From JAJUJL01 sp041736465 (lineage in GTDB: Bacteria; Chloroflexota; Anaerolineae; Anaerolineales; UBA4823), in the NCBI GenBank assembly GCA_041736465.1, contig JBGSTO010000599.1:1-10394 (forward strand): a DNA stretch of 10,394 nucleotides, given 5' to 3'. The position numbers and the translations under genes were made by a program. This document shows, in pieces, positions 6,036 to 10,394 of the stretch (its first letter is position 1; every line of letters starts with the position of its first letter). The notes beneath the pieces were generated by a model that had not been told where the DNA came from, searched no databases, and was given only the letters and a program-made list of their open reading frames with translations.

Positions 6036-6650
6036 ATGGACGAACAACAAGCCATCGCCCTGTTAAAACAACACAATCTTGCCGGGCTGGAATACCTGGT
6101 GCGGCAGTATCAGTTTAAAGCCGTCCATACGGCGTATCTCATCACCGGCGATTTTGCCGCGGCAGAGGATATTGTGCAAACAGTTTTCCTGCGCGTGGCA
6201 AATAAAATTTACCAGTTCGATGACCAGCGAACATTTCGCTCCTGGTTTTTGCGGATCGTTATCAACGATGCCGTCAAGGAAGCAAAACGCCGGAAGCGGG
6301 TTGTTTCCCTTGACGGCCCGGCGGAGGCAGTGCTCGACTGGCTGCTAGACTCTGCACCGAAACCGGACGAACTGGCCGAAACCAATGACCTGCACCAAGC
6401 GGTGTGGACCGCGATCCAGCAGTTGGCGCCCGAACAGAGGGCGGTCATTGCTCAGCGCCATTTTCTCGAAATGAGCGAAGCCGAAATGGTCGAAAAGCTC
6501 CATCGCCCGCCCAGCACAATCAAATGGTGGCTGCATACCGCCCGAGAACGGTTGGTCCTTGTCTTGAGTGTCCGCCAGACACAACTGAAGAAGTGCAGGT
6601 TGGCAAATGGAAGGGCTGGTACTGGCGCGGCATTTTCTATGCAGGGCTAG
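6036..6650 (+). CDS. ECF-family RNA polymerase sigma factor, C-terminus altered by deletion/frame change
   Basis: A sigma-70 family extracytoplasmic-function factor. Region 2 spans about residues 15-85 (FKAVHTAYLITGDFAAAEDI, QTVFLRV, FRSWFLRIVINDAVKEAKRR) and region 4 about 118-176 (AIQQLAPEQRAVIAQRHFLE, then MSEAEMVEKLHRPPSTIKWW and LHTARERL). It would direct RNA polymerase to a small promoter set. ECF proteins of this type usually end just after ARERL; here the frame runs on for about 30 residues (SVRQTQLKKCRLANGRAGTG...) that look like out-of-frame translation of the following anti-sigma remnant. The core is intact, so the protein may still work. The start ATG at 6036 has AAAGG 6 nt upstream; an out-of-frame ATG lies at 6032. 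It diverges from the toxin-antitoxin operon. Confidence 0.85.
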   Translation: MDEQQAIALLKQHNLAGLEYLVRQYQFKAVHTAYLITGDFAAAEDIVQTVFLRVANKIYQFDDQRTFRSWFLRIVINDAVKEAKRRKRVVSLDGPAEAVLDWLLDSAPKPDELAETNDLHQAVWTAIQQLAPEQRAVIAQRHFLEMSEAEMVEKLHRPPSTIKWWLHTARERLVLVLSVRQTQLKKCRLANGRAGTGAAFSMQG

Positions 6651-6820
6651 GTGCGGCAGTCCAACCTACGCCGACACCCGTTTGGCAGGCAGACGCCAAT
6701 AACTGGGAGTTAGTCTGGAATACAGATCAATTATGGATTTCAATTTCCTTCTGGTCGCCTGAAAATGGTTTGGAAATGACCAGGGAAACGCTGCTGGCCA
6801 TCGCCGAGAGCCTGAAGTAA
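6572..6820 (+). pseudogene. C-terminal remnant of a probable anti-sigma factor
   Basis: In a frame different from the sigma gene, from about 6572 to the TAA at 6818-6820, the text reads PPDTTEEVQVGKWKGWYWRG and continues through NWELVWNTDQLWISISFWSP to ETLLAIAESLK. This pattern (a WxGxYW start, a tryptophan-rich L-W-x-S sheet and a final 'LLAIAESLK' helix) resembles the extracytoplasmic C-terminal domain (DUF4367-like) of anti-sigma factors encoded directly behind ECF genes. The expected zinc-finger N-terminus, transmembrane helix and linker are absent: only about 80 residues remain and no start codon or ribosome binding site fits. I infer one internal deletion joining the 3' end of the sigma gene to the 3' end of the anti-sigma gene. 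Confidence 0.6.
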
Positions 6821-6854
6821 AAGAGTGAAACACCAAGTAAAAGACTGAAACACA
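6815..6854 (+). repeat. 20-nt tandem duplication across the anti-sigma remnant stop
   Basis: Units 6815-6834 and 6835-6854 (AAGTAAAAGAGTGAAACACC type) agree at 18 of 20 positions. The first unit contains the TAA stop of the remnant, and the second merges into the CACAAAG inverted repeat. Confidence 0.75.
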
Positions 6855-6968
6855 AAGGACTCGAAGAATCAGCACAAAGATCACAAAGATTCTTGACAAA
6901 AATAAACTTTGTGTACTTTGCGTATCCTTTGTGCCCTTCGTGTTAATCTTTTTCCCTTTGCTTTGCGT
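6845..6968. repeat. CACAAAG-type imperfect inverted repeat, copy 2
   Basis: The left arm carries CACAAAG at 6851, 6873 and 6882. The right arm carries CTTTGTG at 6907 and 6927, CTTTGCG at 6916, CTTCGTG at 6936 and a last CTTTGCG at 6961. The central loop is short and AT-rich. The element fills the convergent gap between the anti-sigma remnant and the SigG-type sigma gene. The layout and words match the element at 1114-1228, so the two belong to one family. Confidence 0.7.
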
Positions 6969-6975
6969 TAGATAT

Positions 6976-8013
6976 TTATTCCAATTCCGTCGGCAGATTA
7001 AAAGCCGGGAACAATCCTGGGTAGCCAAAGGTAGTCACGCCGCCGAACAGCTCGCCTTCGAAGCGCAGCACCTGGAGGGCGAAGGGCAGATATTTCCCGC
7101 CGGCATCGTCGCGCGCGTAAAAGGCAAAACCAGGCGAGCCGTTGGCGCGGATAGGCAGCAGTCGCCAGCGCCCGGCGGCCTCTCCCGCCAGGCTGGTCGC
7201 CAGGATGAAGCTGCGGATGGCGGCTCGCCCACGGTACCAGCCAGGCAGCGGAGGCATGGGGAAGGCGGCGTCCTCAGTGAGCAGCGAGACGATGCCGTCG
7301 ATGTCGGCGCTCTCCCAGGCGGCGAGGTAGCGCTCGATGATCTGCGCCTGGCGCTCTTCAGGAGGTGGCGGCTTTGACTCACCTTTTTGATGGTAGCGCT
7401 GCTTGAGCGTCAGCCGGGCGCGGTGCAGCAAGCTGTTGACCGCTGAGACCGATATATCCAGCGCTCCGGCGACCTCGGCAGCCTGCCAGTCGAGCACGTC
7501 GCCCAGGATCAGGGCGCAGCGCTGGCGCGGCGGCAGCTCCTGCAGGGCGATCATGAAGGCGAAGGAGATGCTCTCGCGGGATTCGTAGCGCGCTTCGGGA
7601 CCGGCTTCCTGCGGGGCAAGCTGCTCGTCCGGGAACGGCCCGATCCACACCGGCTCGCTCAGCGGCGGTTCCATCGGAGCTGCGGGATCGCTGGGCGGGC
7701 GCAGCTCGAGCGGCAGGCTGCGCATTGGATGACGCCGCAGCAGGTCCAGACAGGCGTTGCTGGCGATCTTATACAGCCAGGCGCGCAGTGAGCCCGTTCC
7801 CTGGTAGGTTTCCAGCCGCCGCCATGCGCGCAGCAAGGTTTCCTGCACCTGGTCTTCGGCATCCTCCAGCGAGCCGAGCATGCGGTAGCAGTGGCTCAGC
7901 AGTTCCTTGCGGTGCGGCTCTGTGAGGGAGGCGAACGCCGCTTGGTCGCCGAATCGGGCGGCTGCCAGGGTACCGTCAAAATCTTCAGCCGGTGTGGGAG
8001 TATGGCTCATCAT
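6976..8013 (-). CDS. SigG/SigX5-type ECF sigma factor with SnoaL-like C-terminal domain
   Basis: A 345-residue sigma-70 family protein. Region 2 is at about 23-95 (LLSHCYRMLGSLEDAEDQVQ, then ETLLRAW and SLRAWLYKIASNACLDLLRR). A linker follows, then region 4 at about 152-208 (ALQELPPRQRCALILGDVLD, WQAAEVAGALDISVSAVNSL and LHRAR). After about residue 222 comes a SnoaL/NTF2-like domain: IIERYLAAWESADIDGIVSL, the family hallmark FPMPPLPGWYRGRAAI (251-266), NGSPGFAFYARDDAGGKYLP (291-310), and a close at FGYPGLFPAFNLPTELE. Length and architecture match the TIGR02960-type sigma factors related to mycobacterial SigG, in which the SnoaL-like domain acts in cis and a classical anti-sigma gene is usually absent. 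The start at 8013 has GAGGA 9 nt upstream; ATG 8010 is the alternative. It diverges from the ABM-like gene. Confidence 0.92.
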   Translation of the reverse strand: MMSHTPTPAEDFDGTLAAARFGDQAAFASLTEPHRKELLSHCYRMLGSLEDAEDQVQETLLRAWRRLETYQGTGSLRAWLYKIASNACLDLLRRHPMRSLPLELRPPSDPAAPMEPPLSEPVWIGPFPDEQLAPQEAGPEARYESRESISFAFMIALQELPPRQRCALILGDVLDWQAAEVAGALDISVSAVNSLLHRARLTLKQRYHQKGESKPPPPEERQAQIIERYLAAWESADIDGIVSLLTEDAAFPMPPLPGWYRGRAAIRSFILATSLAGEAAGRWRLLPIRANGSPGFAFYARDDAGGKYLPFALQVLRFEGELFGGVTTFGYPGLFPAFNLPTELE

Positions 8014-8060
8014 CGATACGTGTCCTCTACAGGCATATAGAGTAAATATATCCGAATTTC

Positions 8061-8094
8061 CGGGTTTTGCGCGAAGTTTGGCGGGTTTTGCCCG
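8061..8094. promoter_or_regulatory. Direct repeats CGGGTTTTGC spaced 21 bp, candidate operator
   Basis: Identical decamers lie at 8061-8070 and 8082-8091, exactly two helical turns apart, in the shared control region of the diverging sigma and ABM-like genes. The second copy also forms CGGG-TTTTG-CCCG (8082-8094). A weak rightward TTTGGC (8077) and TATTAT (8098) pair flanks the second copy, which would place the repeats over the promoter of the ABM-like gene. The repeat is seen directly; its use as a protein-binding site is inferred. Confidence 0.45.
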
Positions 8095-8111
8095 TCATAT
8101 TATTTAGAACG

Positions 8112-8140
8112 GCGCCTGCTTGAGTCATCGATGCTGGCGC
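8112..8140 (+). other. Small hairpin in the 5' untranslated region of the ABM-like gene
   Basis: GCGCC-T-GC (8112-8119) can pair with GC-T-GGCGC (8133-8140), and the loop contains the palindrome CATCGATG. It lies 20 nt before the AGGAGGT site of the gene. The role is unknown, and it may be chance. Confidence 0.3.
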
Positions 8141-8171
8141 GAAAAAACTAACCATACCCAGGAGGTATAAC

Positions 8172-8471
8172 ATGCGGTACATCGTTGTGGTACGTGGAAA
8201 GTTGAAAGGCAGCGCCGCCGAGGCTGGCAAGGCGCATGATGAGATCGTCTCGAAGGTCTCGCCGATGGGCAAATCGATGGGCAACACCAGCCATCAGGCC
8301 TATTTGAACGTGCAGGATGGCGGCGAGTTCCTGGCAATCGATTTTTGGGACAATATGGAGGGCATCCAGAAGCTGTACAGCGACCCCAACCTGGCGACTG
8401 AGTTTGCCAGGATGTTCGAAGGGCAGCCCGAGGTCACCATCTGGGCTGATTCCGGCTGGCTGCAGTTTTGA
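8172..8471 (+). CDS. Small ABM/EthD-like dimeric alpha-beta barrel protein
   Basis: A 99-residue protein: MRYIVVVRGK (first strand), helix AAEAGKAHDEIVSKVSPMGK, SHQAYLNVQDGGEFLAIDFW (strands 2-3), helix DNMEGIQKLYSDPNLATEFA, and final strand PEVTIWADSGWLQF. This beta-alpha-beta-beta-alpha-beta order is that of the ferredoxin-like dimeric barrel superfamily (antibiotic biosynthesis monooxygenase, EthD, YCII relatives). Members range from cofactor-free oxygenases to non-enzymatic binders; no catalytic set can be assigned, so no reaction is claimed. There is no signal peptide. The ribosome binding site AGGAGGT (8160-8166) 5 nt before the ATG is very strong. It diverges from the SigG-type sigma gene, which suggests it may belong to that sigma factor's regulon or produce a matching ligand. 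It is followed by a long hairpin. Confidence 0.75.
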   Translation: MRYIVVVRGKLKGSAAEAGKAHDEIVSKVSPMGKSMGNTSHQAYLNVQDGGEFLAIDFWDNMEGIQKLYSDPNLATEFARMFEGQPEVTIWADSGWLQF

Positions 8472-8475
8472 GTTT

Positions 8476-8514
8476 ATGGTGATTGCAGGCGGCTCTACCG
8501 TCTGCAATCACCAT
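8476..8514 (+). terminator. Long 17-bp stem-loop right after the ABM-like gene
   Basis: Positions 8476-8492 pair with 8498-8514 around a 5-nt loop (CTCTA), with one G-U wobble as the only blemish. The stem begins 5 nt behind the TGA stop. There is no U-run on either strand, so it is either a non-canonical terminator or a 3'-end stabilising stem for the upstream mRNA. It separates that gene from the argGH promoter. Confidence 0.55.
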
Positions 8515-8533
8515 CTCCCAAGAAATCAATACC

Positions 8534-8562
8534 TTGACGAATCACCACCCCAATGATATAAC
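8534..8562 (+). promoter_or_regulatory. Sigma-70 promoter for the argGH leader
   Basis: TTGACG (8534-8539), a 17-nt spacer, and TATAAC (8557-8562) preceded by TGA, an extended -10. Each hexamer is one mismatch from consensus and the spacing is ideal. The predicted start is about 8569-8570 (A8570). This is the best promoter in the window and gives a leader of about 217 nt before the argG ATG. Confidence 0.65.
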
Positions 8563-8572
8563 CCAACCCATC

Positions 8573-8647
8573 ATGCACACCGCCCTGCGCTTTCCTCGTT
8601 CTCGTCGTAGCGCTCTACCCAACCTTCGGGAAGGCTGGGCGCTTTAG
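8573..8647 (+). CDS. Arginine-rich attenuation leader peptide of argGH
   Basis: A 24-codon ORF lying between the candidate promoter and the terminator ahead of argG. It begins MHTALRFPRSRRSA and ends with TAG at 8645-8647. Five of its 24 residues are arginine: codons at 8588, 8597, 8603, 8606 and 8627. Four of them sit within seven codons (R-F-P-R-S-R-R) just ahead of the hairpin at 8609-8643. In classical attenuators (his, trp, leu leaders) a short ORF rich in codons for the end product has exactly this position, so a role as arginine sensor for argGH follows by analogy. Weak point: the predicted transcript starts only 3-4 nt before the ATG and there is no Shine-Dalgarno site, so translation would have to be leaderless or nearly so. 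Too short to be recognised by homology. Confidence 0.6.
   Translation: MHTALRFPRSRRSALPNLREGWAL
8609..8643 (+). promoter_or_regulatory. Leader hairpin (1:2 type) overlapping the leader peptide ORF
   Basis: AGCG (8609-8612) pairs with CGCT (8640-8643), CCCA (8618-8621) with TGGG (8636-8639), and CCTT (8623-8626) with AAGG (8631-8634) around a CGGG loop, with a 5-nt bulge on the left. The left arm starts immediately after the tandem Arg codons at 8603-8608, so a ribosome stalled there would cover it. Confidence 0.5.
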
Positions 8648-8695
8648 CGTTCGCAGGCATCGAACAAGCGCCATCCACAGTTATGCGGCCCTCCC
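8628..8695 (+). promoter_or_regulatory. Candidate antiterminator (2:3 type) pairing
   Basis: GGGAAGGCTG (8628-8637) can pair with CGGCCCTCCC (8686-8695): eight Watson-Crick pairs, one G-U and one A-C mismatch. The left partner is the right side of the leader hairpin; the right partner contains the whole left arm of the terminator (8688-8694). The pairing therefore excludes both, as required of an antiterminator. A small GTTCG/CGAAC hairpin (8649-8665) fits inside the enclosed loop. Confidence 0.5.
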
Positions 8696-8713
8696 ACCAG
8701 GAGGGCTTTTTTT
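8688..8713 (+). terminator. Intrinsic terminator in the argG leader
   Basis: A perfect 7-bp GCCCTCC/GGAGGGC stem (8688-8694 with 8700-8706) with a 5-nt loop CACCA, followed directly by seven T residues (8707-8713). It is the strongest Rho-independent terminator in the window. It stands 72 nt before the argG ATG and on the same strand, so it either ends a short leader RNA or acts as the attenuator of argGH. Confidence 0.9.
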
Positions 8714-8724
8714 ATTCGAGCGTA

Positions 8725-8762
8725 GGGGCGGATCGTGATCCGTCCCATTGGGGTCAAACCCC
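8725..8762. repeat. GC-rich palindrome and small hairpin between terminator and argG
   Basis: GGGGCGGATC (8725-8734) faces GATCCGTCCC (8737-8746) with one G-U pair, a near-perfect palindrome of 22 nt. Directly after it, GGGGT (8750-8754) pairs with ACCCC (8758-8762). The palindrome has the look of a REP-like dispersed element. It leaves just enough space for the argG ribosome binding site. Confidence 0.5.
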
Positions 8763-8785
8763 ACAAACCGATAAAGGAGATTTTT

Positions 8786-10045
8786 ATGGTCAAACCCGAA
8801 ATCAAAAAAGTAGTGCTGGCGTATTCCGGCGGACTGGATACCTCGGTGATCGTGCCCTGGCTGCGCGAGAACTACGGCTGCGAGGTGGTATGCTTCACCG
8901 CCGACGTGGGCCAGGCCGAAGAGCTGGACGGGCTGGAAGAGAAGGCGCTGAAAAGCGGCGCCAGCCAGCTGGTGATCCGCGACCTGCGCGAGGAGTTCGC
9001 CGAGGACTACATCTTCCCGGTGCTCAAAGCCGGGGCGCTGTACGAGCGCAAGTATATGCTGGGCACTTCGATGGCCCGCCCGCTGATCGCCAAGCACATG
9101 GTGGATGTGGCGCACGAAACCGGCGCCGATGCCATCGCGCACGGCGCCACCGGCAAAGGCAACGACCAGGTGCGCTTCGAGCTAACCACCATGGCGCTCG
9201 ACCCGCGCCTGAAGATCATCGCCCCGTGGCGCGAGTGGGATATCCGCTCGCGTGAAGATGCCATCCAATACGCCAAAGCCCGCAATGTGCCGGTGACCGT
9301 CACGGAAAAATCCATCTACAGCCGCGACCGCAACCTGTGGCACCTGTCGCACGAGGGCGGCCCGTTGGAAGACCCCTGGCTGGAGCCGCGCGAGGGGATG
9401 TACCTGCTGACTGCCTCGCCGGAAAACGCTCCGGATGAGGCGGAATACGTCGAGATCACCTTCGAGTCCGGCGAGCCGGTAGCGGTCAACGGCGAGCGCC
9501 TGTCCCCGGCGACGCTGGTCTCCCAGCTGAACGTGCTGGGCGGGGCGCACGGCATCGGGCGCAACGACCAGGTAGAGAGCCGCCTGGTGGGCATGAAGTC
9601 GCACGGCGTGTACGAAACGCCCGGCGGCACCATCCTGCTGGCAGCGCACCGCGAGCTGGAGGCACTGGTGCTGGATAAGGATACCATCCAGTTCAAAGAC
9701 CTGGTGGCGCTCAAGTACGCCGAGCTGGTCTACAACGGCATGTGGTTTGCCCCGCTGCGCGAGGCGCTGGCAGCCTTCGTAGATACCACCCAGGGGCCGG
9801 TGACCGGCGTAGTGCGGTTGAAGCTGTACAAGGGCAACGTCATCCCGGTGGGTCGCAAGTCGAAGCTCAGCCTGTACCGCGAGGATTTCGCCACCTTCGG
9901 GCAGGAAGACGTGTACAACCAGACTGACGCCGAGGGCTTCATCCGGCTGTTTGGGCTGCCGCTCAAGGTGCGCGCCATGAACGGTTTGCCGGTATCCGGT
10001 TTGAATATGTCCAAGCCGGACTACACGCGCTTCAAGCGAGACTGA
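8786..10045 (+). CDS. argG: Argininosuccinate synthase
   Basis: Joins citrulline and aspartate with ATP to make argininosuccinate, AMP and pyrophosphate, the seventh step of arginine synthesis; cytoplasmic, normally a tetramer. The 419-residue protein has the N-type ATP pyrophosphatase loop AYSGGLDTS (about residues 12-20) and the second family signature GATGKGNDQVRFE. Further on are EKSIYSRDRNLWHLSHEGGP, NVLGGAHGIGRNDQVESRLV and MKSHGVYETPGGTIL, the usual citrulline/aspartate-binding segments. Length is normal for the roughly 400-residue bacterial class. A GTG-initiated extension to 8735 is open, but the ATG at 8786 has AAAGGAGA 6 nt upstream and gives the normal N-terminus. The 5' leader carries a promoter, an Arg-rich short ORF and an intrinsic terminator. 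argH starts 1 nt after the stop, so the two form an operon. Confidence 0.98.
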   Translation: MVKPEIKKVVLAYSGGLDTSVIVPWLRENYGCEVVCFTADVGQAEELDGLEEKALKSGASQLVIRDLREEFAEDYIFPVLKAGALYERKYMLGTSMARPLIAKHMVDVAHETGADAIAHGATGKGNDQVRFELTTMALDPRLKIIAPWREWDIRSREDAIQYAKARNVPVTVTEKSIYSRDRNLWHLSHEGGPLEDPWLEPREGMYLLTASPENAPDEAEYVEITFESGEPVAVNGERLSPATLVSQLNVLGGAHGIGRNDQVESRLVGMKSHGVYETPGGTILLAAHRELEALVLDKDTIQFKDLVALKYAELVYNGMWFAPLREALAAFVDTTQGPVTGVVRLKLYKGNVIPVGRKSKLSLYREDFATFGQEDVYNQTDAEGFIRLFGLPLKVRAMNGLPVSGLNMSKPDYTRFKRD

Positions 10046-10046
10046 G

Positions 10047-10394
10047 ATGACAATGTGGGGAGGCCGCTTCAGCGGCAAGCTCGATCCGGCAGCCTGGCAG
10101 CTCAACGCATCGTTGGGCTTCGACCAGCGCCTGGCGCAGCAGGACCTGCGCGGCAGCCTGGCCTGGGCGCGCGGGCTGCTGCAGGTCGGGCTGCTCAGCC
10201 AGGAGGAATGCGACCAGATCTGCCAGGGGCTGGAAGCGGTGGCAGTGGAATTTGAACAAAATGCGTTCGAATTCCAGGAGAGCGATGAAGACATCCACAC
10301 CGCCGTAGAGCGCCGCCTGGGCGAGCTGATCGGCCCGCTGGCGGGCAAGCTACACACCGGGCGCTCGCGCAACGACCAGGTGGCGACCGATCTA
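10047..10394 (+). CDS. argH: Argininosuccinate lyase, N-terminal part
   Basis: Partial gene; 116 codons are visible and the frame is open to the window edge. The enzyme splits argininosuccinate into arginine and fumarate, the last step of the pathway, and belongs to the fumarase/aspartase superfamily. The visible part has the standard start MTMWGGRFSGKLDP, the ESDEDIHTAVERRLGELIG segment (usually NEDVHTAVE; here DEDIHTAVE) and HTGRSRNDQVATDL, which contains the conserved substrate-binding S-R-N-D run. It begins 1 nt after the argG stop, so translation is probably coupled. The ATG at 10047 is chosen; ATG 10053 is an equally family-like alternative. The catalytic serine loop lies beyond the window. 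Confidence 0.97.
   Translation, partial: MTMWGGRFSGKLDPAAWQLNASLGFDQRLAQQDLRGSLAWARGLLQVGLLSQEECDQICQGLEAVAVEFEQNAFEFQESDEDIHTAVERRLGELIGPLAGKLHTGRSRNDQVATDL

Noticed and set aside
6666..7028. Minus-strand open frame of 120 codons with a KGTKDTQSTQS-type stretch
   Set aside because: It is translation of the CACAAAG inverted repeat plus the anti-sigma remnant and has no ribosome binding site. Such KTKxTK/FVxFVxFV proteins are typical false genes from this repeat type.
8601..8665. tRNA-like words (GGTAGAGCGCTAC on the minus strand, GTTCG/CGAAC arm) and a possible T-box in the argG leader
   Set aside because: No acceptor stem, anticodon arm or proper D-stem can be formed, and the conserved T-box AGGGTGGNACCGCG word is absent. 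The leader peptide attenuator explains the region better.
9182..10372. Long minus-strand frame of 396 codons over argG/argH
   Set aside because: Antisense shadow of two well-identified genes; no homology pattern or ribosome binding site.
1..10394. CRISPR array, insertion sequence, rRNA or complete tRNA
   Set aside because: No regularly spaced identical repeats, no transposase-like protein and no rRNA or tRNA cloverleaf were seen on either strand.

Overview
The window looks like a chromosomal segment of a GC-rich bacterium with strong AGGAGG-type ribosome binding sites and compact gene spacing. The protein mix and the short-motif intergenic inverted repeats suggest Chloroflexota (Anaerolineae-like). 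That placement is an inference from protein flavour; there is no rRNA or other marker here to prove it.

Layout. Positions 1-1073 (minus) hold the start of panE and the complete panB, overlapping by 26 nt: two steps of pantothenate (CoA precursor) synthesis. A CACAAAG-type inverted repeat separates panB from a sulfotransferase-family gene (1226-1972, minus), which diverges from a small DUF2283 gene (2008-2214, plus) across 35 nt. After a second, CACGAA-type inverted repeat comes a minus-strand run transcribed from 5861 down to 2428: antitoxin, RelE/ParE-type toxin, an AHSA1/SRPBCC protein and a full-length GH94 cellobiose phosphorylase. An ECF sigma factor (6036-6650, plus) follows. Its usual anti-sigma partner seems to have been deleted except for a C-terminal remnant (about 6572-6820). 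Another CACAAAG inverted repeat lies in the convergent gap before a SigG-type ECF sigma factor with a SnoaL-like C-terminal domain (6976-8013, minus). That gene diverges from a small ABM-like alpha/beta-barrel protein (8172-8471, plus), with paired direct repeats between them. The window ends with argG (complete) and argH (partial), 1 nt apart, encoding the last two steps of arginine synthesis.

The most notable signal is the 314-nt region before argG. It contains a well-formed sigma-70 promoter (8534-8562) and a 24-codon arginine-rich leader ORF (8573-8647). A hairpin within that ORF competes with a candidate antiterminator (8628-8637 with 8686-8695), and a strong intrinsic terminator (8688-8713) follows. 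Together these form a classical ribosome-mediated attenuator in which charged tRNA-Arg would set argGH readthrough. The elements are read directly from the sequence; the mechanism is inferred.
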